From positions 21,327 to 85,326 of the forward strand of contig CALRAD010000004.1 in the NCBI GenBank assembly GCA_943350395.1: a stretch of 64,000 nt of DNA, in the 5' to 3' direction. The DNA is from Candidatus Peribacteria bacterium. Lineage in GTDB: Bacteria > Patescibacteriota > Gracilibacteria > Peribacterales > Peribacteraceae. Positions 37,501 to 45,857 of the stretch are shown here, piece after piece (the stretch's first letter is position 1; every line of letters begins with the position of its first letter). The position numbers were made by a program, and so were the translations under genes. Under the pieces are notes generated by a model. The model made no database searches. It saw only the letters and a list, made by a program, of their open reading frames with translations, and had not been told where the DNA came from.

Positions 37501-38874
37501 GTGTTCGTACAGGCAGAGCAGGTGACGGATGGAAGCTCGCTCTCCGGTATTCAGTCAAAGAACTCGGCCGGTTTGACACAGGCTCCAGGTCAGACAGGAA
37601 ACGTGAACACAGGCGGCGTTACAGCCGATATTCAGGTGGTGACCCAGTACGCTACGGCCTACACGCTCAGGACTCAGGGTGATCTCTATATCACCAAGTC
37701 TTCGACGCCTGTCAGGTCTCGCCAGCTTCTTGGCGGCACACTCGCCGATGAAATCCTCCGCTTGCAGTTCCATGCTGAGTACGAGGATATCGACGTGACA
37801 GACCTCGTTCTCACCGCTTCCGGTTCGAACGCTGCGTCCCACGCTTCGAACATCGATCGTCTTGAGCTCTACAAAATTGGCGCAACGACTCCGTTTGCTA
37901 CTGCCACCGTTGCCGGTTGCGGAAGCGATGGCGTTCCTGCCAACTCTGTTTGTGCCAAGATGAAGAATCAGGAGTTCATCGTTCCGAAAGGATCGAACAC
38001 GAACATCTTGGTTCGCCCGAGAATGCGCACGGACGTCGATGGTGCTACGACCAACCATGTGGTTGCGTACAAGATCGACATGTTCCCAAGCAGCTCGACT
38101 GGTGCAGTCCGCGCTCGCGGTTTGCTCTCCAGCAACAACCTCGGTTCCAACGATGACGACCAGACCGCAGAAGGTGAGGTCTTTATCGGAACGAGCATTG
38201 TCACGTCGTCGGGTACGGTTATCCGCACGAATGACAACCGTGTTGTTCTCTCGAAGATCACGTCCATCACGAACGCTGATCCGAACGCGAACGGCACCGC
38301 TATCCCGACTGGCACACAGCGCCAGATCGCTCAGTTCAAGTTCTCCACGGCTGCTGCAAGCAACCTGAAGAACGGAACGAACAAGTTCACGCTCTCCGGC
38401 ATTATCTTCAACGTCAATGCCACGAACGTAAAACTTGGTAGCGCTAGCAACACGTCCACTGCGACTTCCACCTTCAAGCTTTACAACAAAGCTGATCAGA
38501 CGGTGAAAGCCACATGTACGGGTTCCGGTGGAGTGGTTTCCGGCACGCCGGTTGTCGCTTCTCCAGGAGCACAGTCTGGATCTCTCACTGTTACCTGTCG
38601 CTTGAGCACGACTTCGGTGAACATCGAAATCGACCCAGGCAGCGACGCAACCTTCGTCCTTGAGGCCGAGATTGCAAACGCTAAGATCAGCAACAGTTCG
38701 ACCTCCACGCTGCAAGTCTCTCTTCAGGGTTACACAGATATCGGTGCTACGACCTTCCACCAGAACGACTCTCACGTCTCCTGGATGGATAAGGACAATG
38801 CAGCAGCTCCGACTGTCTTCCGCTGGATTGAGTACCCAGACACGAGCATCAACGGAACTAGCTATAACGGCTAA
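34507..38874 (+). CDS. S-layer protein with three SLH domains
   Basis: 1455 residues from ATG 34507; the frame is open upstream but the signal peptide (MNISRLKKAFAGVSAAAIML ending ATAIAA) fixes this start. Three SLH domains follow (YSDVPAGVWYEGAVSAFVDA; FDDVSTGAWYYKYFEEAGKE; FADNPTGQWYTSDIQTAADH), then an Ig-like/Big-type domain (VKTAMAISATVLELTFNVSL). About 1200 residues of Thr/Ser/Gly-rich beta domains complete it. Codon use is uniform and biased (many ..C-ending codons, GGT, GTC), unlike its neighbours, suggesting very high expression. Likely the main surface lattice protein, bound to cell-wall polymer. A strong terminator follows. Confidence 0.9.
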   Translation: MNISRLKKAFAGVSAAAIMLSQVATAIAAYSDVPAGVWYEGAVSAFVDAGYLDAAQTRFRGTDNANRAEFVKLVVELNGGVINTAPATPSFDDVSTGAWYYKYFEEAGKEGWVRGDGSCYGKHPCYSRPSANINRAEAAAIIVRAFGLDSSGSAAQFADNPTGQWYTSDIQTAADHCVLQGDDSTGRVRPSDNMNRAEMVVMLHRVDQGLTYGKDCGTTASTMPSVKTAMAISATVLELTFNVSLDETAAKDKSHYTVTGSPEIPVDSVSMTSKDTVEVTLASAMDAGHTYTATVVDMLTTDGKKFSDSTTFTGYTSLVLGNGNLEATLSAKNPVGDTIPKGAQGVVFLSVDLTATSDDVVLENLTMLHEGFGDSADFSGVYAVVDGARVTRKRTIDSQSYTATLRFTKPLVIMAGKTVTLQLAGDLKTTATVSSEHAFTLELPTDFASNAKAVTGNFPLKGKSFRVAAVASGIVTISYRSVTPSSIKVGDKGASIGKWEVSLDSTEDQTVYSMTIQNNGTAGDGDFGNIQIRRSDGTVLTKSVDATIGDYATLVFDPPFTILEGDRITMSVVADITGGAAKNIQVTFDETGDIFSVGSLYGYGVNGQLYGSSIVLSTTTTASTVTIDAGQFTISIDGPVTQQFTRKDKNAVLANLWFETGGEDVDVEELYILVQGTTSTGAAFVVGRGGVAATVDDVSEAIEKVEIRNTISGRTISGVKQGTASTSAVTSGNTTLTSTKSTNGTGTGSYAVYRFDDFIVKGKEKYEFRVNFIDNSGTSSVAAPANGDRFRIHVCGEATHNLSTANVLQTNGTGCSAGGFFVATSTLGKSIQMQIKGVSTNDRIGDYRPGGTVTGNVQEIKTAGLTITGKATATTDTTVSNAKNVNLFRFEGRATEAADILVTNFIFTAANGVSGVTYPAQNGQNYVLWADTNDDGVVDTILQKGVSSQAGQVTFDKLAGGGYIIPKQKSIVFEVHSDISASLSGATPVLSLRFDTGAVFVQAEQVTDGSSLSGIQSKNSAGLTQAPGQTGNVNTGGVTADIQVVTQYATAYTLRTQGDLYITKSSTPVRSRQLLGGTLADEILRLQFHAEYEDIDVTDLVLTASGSNAASHASNIDRLELYKIGATTPFATATVAGCGSDGVPANSVCAKMKNQEFIVPKGSNTNILVRPRMRTDVDGATTNHVVAYKIDMFPSSSTGAVRARGLLSSNNLGSNDDDQTAEGEVFIGTSIVTSSGTVIRTNDNRVVLSKITSITNADPNANGTAIPTGTQRQIAQFKFSTAAASNLKNGTNKFTLSGIIFNVNATNVKLGSASNTSTATSTFKLYNKADQTVKATCTGSGGVVSGTPVVASPGAQSGSLTVTCRLSTTSVNIEIDPGSDATFVLEAEIANAKISNSSTSTLQVSLQGYTDIGATTFHQNDSHVSWMDKDNAAAPTVFRWIEYPDTSINGTSYNG

Positions 38875-38911
38875 TTTCGTCTGAACTCTTCTATCGGCCG
38901 CGTCCGATACG

Positions 38912-38946
38912 CCAAAAGACCTCCCAGAAATGGGAGGTCTTTTTGG
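38912..38946 (+). terminator. Intrinsic terminator of the S-layer gene
   Basis: Stem CCAAAAGACCTCCCA / TGGGAGGTCTTTTTGG around a GAAA tetraloop, with the T run inside the 3' arm. Near-perfect, 15 bp. Confidence 0.93.
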
Positions 38947-38954
38947 TATGTGGC

Positions 38955-39067
38955 GTTCTCGATACGCGTCCTCGAAGGACGCTACTCGAACTGACACGGT
39001 GACCCATGTGCGGATCTATGTATGTGTCACTTCGAGTAGCCACGCCGCAGCGGGGCGTATCGAGAAG
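38955..39067. repeat. Long inverted-repeat element (family P3)
   Basis: Left arm GTTCTCGATACGC...GCTACTCGAACTGACAC (38955-38997) and right arm GTGTCACTTCGAGTAGC...GCGTATCGAGAAG (39024-39067) are imperfect complements, each with a small internal palindrome. The right end abuts the stop codon of the convergent gene at 39068. Confidence 0.75.
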
Positions 39068-40096
39068 CTACCCAACAACCCTCCTCTTCCACTCCAGCAT
39101 CTTCTTTACGATCGGCTGTAGAACAATCATCTGTTCCGGCGGATACGAAACGACTGTCCCCCCGAATTTTCGCTTAAAATCACTGATACCGGCCCACGGG
39201 TCATCTGTTCCTGCGTTCTCTGGAGCAATGCCCAGCAGGTCATAGCGCATGCATCCTGCATTCTTGCACTGTCGTATTGCTTCCCACTGCAGGAGGTAGG
39301 GTGCCATCAGATGTCGATGCTCATACGACGATGCGCCATAGTAGTAGATGCCGGTACGGGAAAAGTTCCCCTCCCCCCTCGGGGGAGGGGTTAGGGGTGG
39401 GGGCCAGAGCACCCCTATCAAGCCTGCAACGGGCTTCCCTTGATAGTTTGCCATCAGAATAAAGCTATCTCTCAAGTGAGAGAGAAAACGCGTGTAGTGC
39501 GATTTTTGAGAGATTTTAAAGCCATCCCTGCTGCCTGTGCCTTTCAGAAGCTCATAGAATGCTTCGATGTCGCCTGAGGAGCCTTCTGAGACTTCGATGC
39601 TGTGCTTCTTTGCAACGCCGATGTTGTATCGACCTTTCGGATGCATCTGCGCAAGAATTTCGTCTTCTGTTTTCGTGAGATCGACGATGCGTGTGGCTTC
39701 GGGATAAACATGGCGAGATGCAGTAGTGAATGCGTCGTGGTGAGCGGGTAGGACAGTTGCTGGAGAAAAATATACGGCGATACATCGATCATCTTTTGCA
39801 TCATTGATTATCTTTTCAAGTAGAGCAGTCACCAACTGATTACTCTTCGTCCAGAGCGGTCCTCTCGCTATTTCCCACGTAGATAATCCTCCGGTTGTCT
39901 TGTCGATCGAAATGAGAGCCGAAGCGAGAATGTGTCCTGGATCATCTTCTGCAACATAAATGCGCACGCTGTTGCCGCAGGCTTCGAGATAGTGCTTCCG
40001 CTCCAGTGATTGCCAGAGGCTGCCTTCCGGATTGGTAAGAATCCATTCGTTATATCGTCGTAGATCTGTGCCGTTCGTTAGGATTCTTATTTCCAT
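39068..40096 (-). CDS. FemAB/FemX-like aminoacyl transferase (GNAT fold)
   Basis: 342 residues, usual size. FemAB proteins add amino acids from aminoacyl-tRNA to peptidoglycan precursors, forming interpeptide bridges. The pattern fits: QSLERKHYLEACG, HPKGRYNIGVAKKHSI, FILMANYQGKPVAGLIG, YYYGASSYEHRHLMAPYLLQ and the closing GISDFKRKFGG. Between GLIGVL and TGIYYYGASS there is an extra proline-rich loop (WPPPLTPPPRGEGNFSR) encoded by a fragment of a dispersed palindromic repeat. Start ATG 40096. Substrate specificity cannot be read from sequence. Confidence 0.87.
   Translation of the reverse strand: MEIRILTNGTDLRRYNEWILTNPEGSLWQSLERKHYLEACGNSVRIYVAEDDPGHILASALISIDKTTGGLSTWEIARGPLWTKSNQLVTALLEKIINDAKDDRCIAVYFSPATVLPAHHDAFTTASRHVYPEATRIVDLTKTEDEILAQMHPKGRYNIGVAKKHSIEVSEGSSGDIEAFYELLKGTGSRDGFKISQKSHYTRFLSHLRDSFILMANYQGKPVAGLIGVLWPPPLTPPPRGEGNFSRTGIYYYGASSYEHRHLMAPYLLQWEAIRQCKNAGCMRYDLLGIAPENAGTDDPWAGISDFKRKFGGTVVSYPPEQMIVLQPIVKKMLEWKRRVVG
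39366..39405. repeat. P1-family fragment inside the femX-like gene
   Basis: CCCCTCCCCCCTCGGGGGAG with flanking GGGGTTAGGGGTGGGGG, an inverted repeat related to the P1 family and read in frame as PPPLTPPPRGEG. Confidence 0.75.
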
Positions 40097-40100
40097 AGCA

Positions 40101-40177
40101 GAATTGAATTATGAATGAAGAAGTATGAATGAAGAAGGGCAGAGAACCATAATTCATAATTCATACTTCGTAATTCG
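40101..40177. repeat. AT-rich imperfect inverted repeat (family P6)
   Basis: GAATTATGAATGAAGAAGTA and related sequence (40101-40130) faces CATAATTCATAATTCATACT and related sequence (40148-40176). It fills the divergent region between the femX-like gene and sodA and may carry their promoters; a -10-like TATACT is at 40189-40194. Confidence 0.6.
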
Positions 40178-40218
40178 ATTCTCGTGAGTATACTGCATCC
40201 ACTTACCCCTTGATTCGC

Positions 40219-40830
40219 ATGTCTCACACCCTTCCGAGTCTCCCCTACGCTTTCACTGCATTGGAGCCGCATATTGATGCAAAAACGATGGAGATTCATT
40301 TCACGAAGCATCATCAAGCGTACGTCGACAATCTGAACAAAGCCTTGGACAAGCACCCCGAACTTCATGATAAGTCTGTCGAGGAACTTGTTGCCGATCT
40401 CGAGATGGTCCCCGAGGATATTCGCGGTGCCGTGCGAAATCATGGAGGCGGACATTTGAATCATTCATTCTTCTGGCAGATTCTCTCCCCAGCGACGGGA
40501 GCAGAGCCTCAGGGAGCCTTACTGGAAGCCATCAAAAAGTCTTTCGGAAGTCTCGAGGGATTGAAAGAACAATTCGCCGCTAGCGCAGCCTCGCGCTTCG
40601 GTTCGGGTTGGGCGTGGCTTACAGTGGACGGTAAAGATCTTGTGATTGTGAGTACGGCAAATCAGGATAATCCCATCACAGAGGGCAAAACACCGATTTT
40701 AGGGCTTGATGTGTGGGAGCATGCGTACTATCTGCACTACCAGAACAGACGACCAGATTACGTGAAGGCGTTCTGGAATATTGTGAATTGGAAAGAGGTG
40801 GAGCAGCGATTTCAGGATGCGTCTGCCTAA
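40219..40830 (+). CDS. sodA: Fe/Mn superoxide dismutase
   Basis: 203 residues from ATG 40219 ([20 protein letters not shown]); an upstream in-frame TTG adds three residues. It converts superoxide to oxygen and hydrogen peroxide. Metal ligands are visible: His in [12 protein letters not shown], His in [11 protein letters not shown], and Asp/His in [15 protein letters not shown]. Whether it uses Fe or Mn cannot be assigned with confidence. It suggests exposure to oxygen despite the likely fermentative lifestyle. A C/T-rich leader, ACTTACCCCTTG, precedes the start. Confidence 0.95.
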   Translation: MSHTLPSLPYAFTALEPHIDAKTMEIHFTKHHQAYVDNLNKALDKHPELHDKSVEELVADLEMVPEDIRGAVRNHGGGHLNHSFFWQILSPATGAEPQGALLEAIKKSFGSLEGLKEQFAASAASRFGSGWAWLTVDGKDLVIVSTANQDNPITEGKTPILGLDVWEHAYYLHYQNRRPDYVKAFWNIVNWKEVEQRFQDASA

Positions 40831-40842
40831 GGTCAAATTGCG

Positions 40843-40870
40843 TTGACGCATTCTCACTTCCCGCTACAAT
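40843..40870 (+). promoter_or_regulatory. Promoter of rpoB
   Basis: -35 TTGACG (40843-40848), 16-base spacer, -10 TACAAT (40865-40870). The leader of about 120 bases contains an imperfect hairpin (GGTTCCTTTC-ATT-GAAAGGGAATCC, about 40917-40941) that could be regulatory. Confidence 0.75.
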
Positions 40871-40998
40871 TTCCCAGTCACAGCGGCTTCCGATTGTGTT
40901 CTGAGAGCTGGGCAATGGTTCCTTTCATTGAAAGGGAATCCTTGCGCAGCGCTTTGTTGTGTCCTAACCCCAGTCCCTAGCCTTATTCCCCCATCCGT

Positions 40999-43900
40999 AT
41001 GGCCAAGAAGTCCGCTCCCAAGAAAAAAGTGAAGAAGCCGATCCAAAAGAAGAAACCTGTCGTCAAGAAAGCTCCTCAGAAGAAAGCAGTGGTAAAGAAA
41101 GTCGTTCATGCACCGAAGAAAGTAGTTGCGAAACCGAAGCCTATTGAAAATAAAACGCAAAACGTTCAAAGGAAAGCAATCATCAAGACAGCGAAAACGA
41201 AGATTGCATCGAAGATGCTCGTGGCCGAGGAGAGGAAGCCGGTGCTGTCGAAGAAGGCGCCTGCGAGGAAGCGCGAGTACAAGTACGACGTGGAAGAGGC
41301 GATTTTGGCGCAACACACGTCTTTTAAGCTTACGAGTTCCGAGCGCATTCCAGCGTCTCTTAAAGACGTTTCTCCAGAGCTCACGCCGAAGATGACGATC
41401 AGCGGACGTGCGTTTCTCACGAAGGATGACTCGATCGAGATGATGCGCTCACTGATCGACGTGCAGATCCAGAGTTATCGATGGTTTTTGACCGAAGGAC
41501 TCTCGGAACTTTTGAAGGAAGTCAGCCCGATCACCGATTTTTCGAGCAAGAAAATGGAACTCAACTTCCTTGGGCACACCTTCGACAGACCCAAGTACGA
41601 TCCCGCAACCTGCAAGCGCAGGAACCTAAGCTACGAGGCGGCAATGAAGGCACAGGTGCAGCTCATCAACAAAGAGACCGGAGAAATCAAAGAGCAGGAT
41701 GTATTCCTCGGAAGCATCCCCCTCATGACCGATAACGGTACGTTCGTGGTTGGTGGTATTGAGCGTGTGGTGGTCAGTCAGCTCGTCCGTAGCCCCGGCG
41801 TGTTCTTCTCCGCCATGACCGATTTCCCGAAACATCACGCGGCGAAGATCATCCCGAAGCGCGGAGTCTGGATGGAAATCGAAACTGACAGACGCGGCAT
41901 CATTACGTGCAAGATCGATCGCAAGCGAAAAATTCCGATCACGCAGCTCCTCAGAGTTTTCGGTTATCAGAACGATAGCCAGATCATCGATCTCTTCAAA
42001 GATGTCGTGAAGACCGAGAAGGATTACATCCTGGCCACTCTTGAAAAAGACACCGTGCGGACGGTCGACGAGGCATACCAAAGCATCTATCGAAAAATCC
42101 GCCCGGGTGATCTTGCGACAGCGGAGAATGCAAAGTCTCTGATCGACGCGCTCTTCTTCGATTTCAAGAAGTACGACATGGGCAATATCGCACGCTATAA
42201 ACTGAACCGCCGCTTCGGATTCACGACGCCGAATGACGAAGCGCACCGCGTGTTTCAGGTCACCGATTTCGTGGAAATTCTCAAAGAACTCGTGAGGCTC
42301 AATAACGGAGAAGGCTCACCCGATGACATCGATCACCTCTCGAACAGACGCGTGAGATCCGTCGGAGAGCTTGTCCAGAACAAGTACCGCGTCGGTCTTA
42401 TGCGCACCGAGCGCATCATGAAAGACCGTATGACCGTCATGGATCTTGAGACGGTCACGCCAACCCAGCTCATCAACTGCCGTCCGATTACGGCAGCTCT
42501 TCGCGAGTTTTTTGCATCGTCGCAGCTCTCGCAGTTTATGGACCAGACGAACCCGCTTTCCGAGCTCGCGCACAAGCGTCGTCTATCGGCGATGGGTCCC
42601 GGTGGACTCAGCAGAGAGCGCGCAAGCTTCGATGTTCGTGACGTTCACCCCAGTCACTATGGTCGTATCTGTCCGATTGCCACACCCGAAGGACCGAACA
42701 TCGGTCTTGTGGTGCACCTTGCGTCGTACGCGAAAGTGAACGAATACGGATTCCTCGAAACGCCGTACTACGAAGTGAAGCACTCGGTTAAAATGGATGC
42801 CGATGCACTACTCGGTCGCATGATTGACGTCACCGTTCGGGATGGTCACAAAGTGATTGCGAAGGAAGGCGACGTCATCGATACGAAGCAACTTGCCTCG
42901 AAAGTGATTTCTCTTCTGAAAGCCGAAAATTTGAAAGAAGTGCCGGTCAGGGCGTATCTCATCATGAAAGAAATCTACATCGATGCCGATCGCGAACGTC
43001 ACCTGACGATTGCGGAGGCCAACAGCAAGATCAACGAGTTCGGTGAGCTTCTCGCGTCTCGTGTTCACGCGCGCAAGAAAGGCGAGCCGGTGCTGGCGCA
43101 CGTTCGGGATGTCACACACTCCGACATTTCTCCGAAGCAGATTCTCTCCGTCTCGACGTCGCTCATTCCCTTCCTCGAGCACGACGACAACACACGTGCT
43201 TCCATGGGAACAAACATGCAACGTCAGGCAGTGCCGCTCATCAAGCCGAAAGCCCCACTCGTCGGAACCGGTATGGAAAGCGTCGCTGCCAGAGCCTCCG
43301 GTCATGTGCTTCTTGCGCAGGAGGAAGGCGAGGTATTGTCTGTGGATGCGCGCGAGATCGTTCTCATGTATCACTCCGGTCGCAGAGTTACGCATCCGCT
43401 CGATACGTTTGCAAGAAGTAACCAAGGAACGTGCAGTCACATGCGTCCGAGGGTCGATTGCGGTCAGAAAGTGCGTGCCGGCGAAGTGCTTGCAGACGGT
43501 TCTGCGGTTGATGGTGGAGAGCTTGCACTCGGTCAGAACCTGCTCGTCGCGTACATGTCCTGGGGAGGTTATAACTTCGAAGATGCCATCATCATCAGCG
43601 ATCGTATCGTGGAGCAGGGACACTTCGATTCGATTCACATCGAGTCGTACATCACGGACGTTCGTGACACAAAACTCGGTTCCGAAACGGTCACGCGCGA
43701 TATTCCGAACGTGGGTGAAGGGAAGCTGAAAGATCTCGACGTCGACGGCGTTGTCCGTATCGGTGCAACGGTGCATGAAGGCGATATCCTTGTCGGTAAG
43801 ATCACCCCGAAAGGAGAAACCGAACTCACGCCGGAAGAGCGTATTCTGCAGGCGATCTTCGGAGACAAAGCAAAAGATGTGAAAGACAGCTCTCTAAGGT

Positions 43901-44997
43901 TGCCGGGAGGAGCGGGAGGAAAAGTAGTGGATGTGCACATCTTCGACAGAGGCGAAGGCGACGAACTCCCAACCGGTGTCATCAAACAGATCAAGGTCTT
44001 CGTTGCTCAGACACGCAAGATTCAGGTCGGTGACAAGATGGCCGGTCGTCACGGTAACAAAGGCGTCGTCGCACGCATTGTCGCGAAAGAAGACATGCCG
44101 TTCCTTGCGGATGGTCGCTATGTCGATATTATTTTGAACCCTCTGGGTGTGAGTTCCCGTATGAACATCGGTCAGATTCTCGAGACGCACCTCGGTTGGG
44201 CGTGCGAAATTCTTGGCATCAAGATGGCAACGCCTGCTCTCAATGGTATTTCCACTGATCAAATTCTCGGATTCCTCAAACTCGCGAAGCTTCCGGATAC
44301 CGGAAAGATCCAGCTCTTCGACGGTCGTACCGGAGAAGCGTTTGCAAGCGAAACAACGGTCGGACAAGTGTACATGCTCAAACTTCTCCACTTGGTCGAA
44401 GACAAGATTCACGCTCGTTCCGTCGGTCCGTACTCTCTTGTGACGCAGCAGCCTCTCGGAGGCAAAGCGCAGCACGGAGGTCAGCGTTTCGGAGAAATGG
44501 AAGTGTGGGCGCTCGAGGCGTACGGCGCCGCGCATACGCTCCAGGAAATGCTCACGATCAAGTCCGATGACGTGGTCGGCAGGAGCAAGGCGTACGAATC
44601 AATCGTGAAAGGCGAAGCGATCAAGAAGCCTTCTACTCCCGAATCCTTCAACGTTCTTGTCAAAGAACTCCAGGCTCTCGGACTCAAAGTTGATCTTCTC
44701 AAGTTCGCCGACGAAGTGCCGGCAGAAGCTCCGGTCGTACAACTCATCGAAGGCGAAGCCGAAGTGGTGAAGCTGAAGACTCGTTTCGATGAGGAAGTGG
44801 AGACTGAAGAACTCATTCCTTCCACCGACAAGATCACCGATCTTGATATGAATCTCGATGAAGAAGATCCGGACGAGATCAAGAAGGGGATCGAGGAAGG
44901 CGAGATCGATGCCGAAGAAGGCGGAGCGACAGCCAAGAAAGAGATGCTCGAGTCTCGTGAGAACGACGATGATGATGTGGCTACCAAGAAGAAATAA
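40999..44997 (+). CDS. rpoB: RNA polymerase beta subunit with Lys-rich N-terminal extension
   Basis: 1332 residues. Core beta-subunit landmarks are intact: RSPGVFFS, the rifampicin-region segment [31 protein letters not shown]-like (here [16 protein letters not shown]), [34 protein letters not shown] and [19 protein letters not shown]. The first ~95 residues are an extra Lys/Ala/Pro/Val-rich stretch ([20 protein letters not shown]), like histone-H1-type tails. The C-terminus has an extra acidic tail (residues about 1265-1332). The gene is flanked by its own promoter and terminator; rpoC does not follow, unlike the usual rpoBC operon. The C/T-rich leader is TTCCCCCATCCGT. Confidence 0.96.
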   Translation: [1332 protein letters not shown]

Positions 44998-45032
44998 ACC
45001 AGTGAGGCCATCCTTGGCCGCGGTCGGAAAAG

Positions 45033-45059
45033 AGCCCTGCAAAAAGCGGGGCTTTTTTT
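45033..45059 (+). terminator. Intrinsic terminator of rpoB
   Basis: AGCCCTGC-AAAAA-GCGGGGCT stem-loop (45033-45053) followed by a run of T to 45059, 35 bases after the rpoB stop. Confidence 0.92.
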
Positions 45060-45061
45060 GT

Positions 45062-45175
45062 AGCCCTCATCTCCCGACCTCTTCTCCAGCGTTCTGGAGA
45101 AGAGGGGGCCTTTGTTTTCATCAAAGCAGAGCTTCCTTCTCCGGATCGCCGGAGAAGGATTTGAGGATGAGGGCT
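45062..45175. repeat. Dispersed palindromic element, family P1 (copy 3)
   Basis: Outer ends AGCCCTCATCTCCC / GAGGATGAGGGCT are complementary. The internal hairpins are CTTCTCCAGC-GTT-CTGGAGAAG and CTTCTCCGGATCGCCGGAGAAG, with linker CATCAAAGCAGAGCTTCC. Shares linker and right half with copy 1 at 9560. Confidence 0.8.
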
Positions 45176-45176
45176 T

Positions 45177-45368
45177 TTACGCCGCCTCTCTTTGATTCCT
45201 GCCGGCCTCGAGCACCGCGGCAATCTCAGATTTTTCTTGTGCTTGGATTGCCTGTCCTCTCACTATTTCGGGCGCAAAATGACCGGGAAGCGGCAACGCT
45301 TTGCGGTTTTGCAATTCGTTTCTTCGTAAATAATCAGGATTGCAGTGGAGGGGGAGGGGCTTATGCAT
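45177..45368 (-). CDS. Possible small hypothetical protein
   Basis: A 63-residue open frame on the minus strand, ending right beside the P1 element. The C-terminal half (PEIVRGQAIQAQEKSEIAAV) looks helical. No family, no Shine-Dalgarno. The rest of 45060-45512 shows no other gene. Confidence 0.3.
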   Translation of the reverse strand: MHKPLPLHCNPDYLRRNELQNRKALPLPGHFAPEIVRGQAIQAQEKSEIAAVLEAGRNQREAA

Positions 45369-45512
45369 GATGGCAGCAAGGTACGTTCTTTTTTATTTTG
45401 TCAAATAATTGACTCAATTTGCATTTCATTCAACAATCTTTTTGTTGTTGCCGTTCTTTACATCACCGGTGTTCGGCGATGAAGACGGCAGGATTTTTGA
45501 AGGAGCAAAATC

Positions 45513-45803
45513 ATGACGCTGTACGTTCGTGAACCGGAAGCTTCACAGTTTCCTACTTTTGCAATTTGCCTGTTGGCATCCGTCTTCGTCGGGTGCTTTT
45601 GTGGCTCATTTCGACCCACATGGCATTTCGTTCTCGGTGTTACTGCAATGCCGATGACAGTGTTCTCTTTATTCGTCTTGATGTTCGCAACGACCAGCAT
45701 TATTGATCACGAGAAGCGCAGATTCAGGTTCTGGGGCAGGATTACTGCAATCTGCTTCGCTCTCTCCATTGCTTGCGCCATCGTCGAAGCCGGCACACGG
45801 TGA
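45513..45803 (+). CDS. Small membrane protein
   Basis: 96 residues with two or three hydrophobic segments (about 15-32, 40-62 and 77-92) and a basic loop (DHEKRRFRFWGR). I recognise no family. Unusually for this window it has a good Shine-Dalgarno (GAAGGAGC, about 7 bases before ATG), which may mean a different origin or strong translation. A perfect-palindrome terminator follows. Confidence 0.7.
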   Translation: MTLYVREPEASQFPTFAICLLASVFVGCFCGSFRPTWHFVLGVTAMPMTVFSLFVLMFATTSIIDHEKRRFRFWGRITAICFALSIACAIVEAGTR

Positions 45804-45824
45804 GAAATTAGGCAGTAACATTTC

Positions 45825-45857
45825 GGACTCATCACGATCGTGATGAGTCCTTCTTTT
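45825..45857 (+). terminator. Terminator of the small membrane-protein gene
   Basis: A perfect 26-base palindrome beginning GGACTCATCACG (45825-45850), followed by TTCTTTT. Confidence 0.8.
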
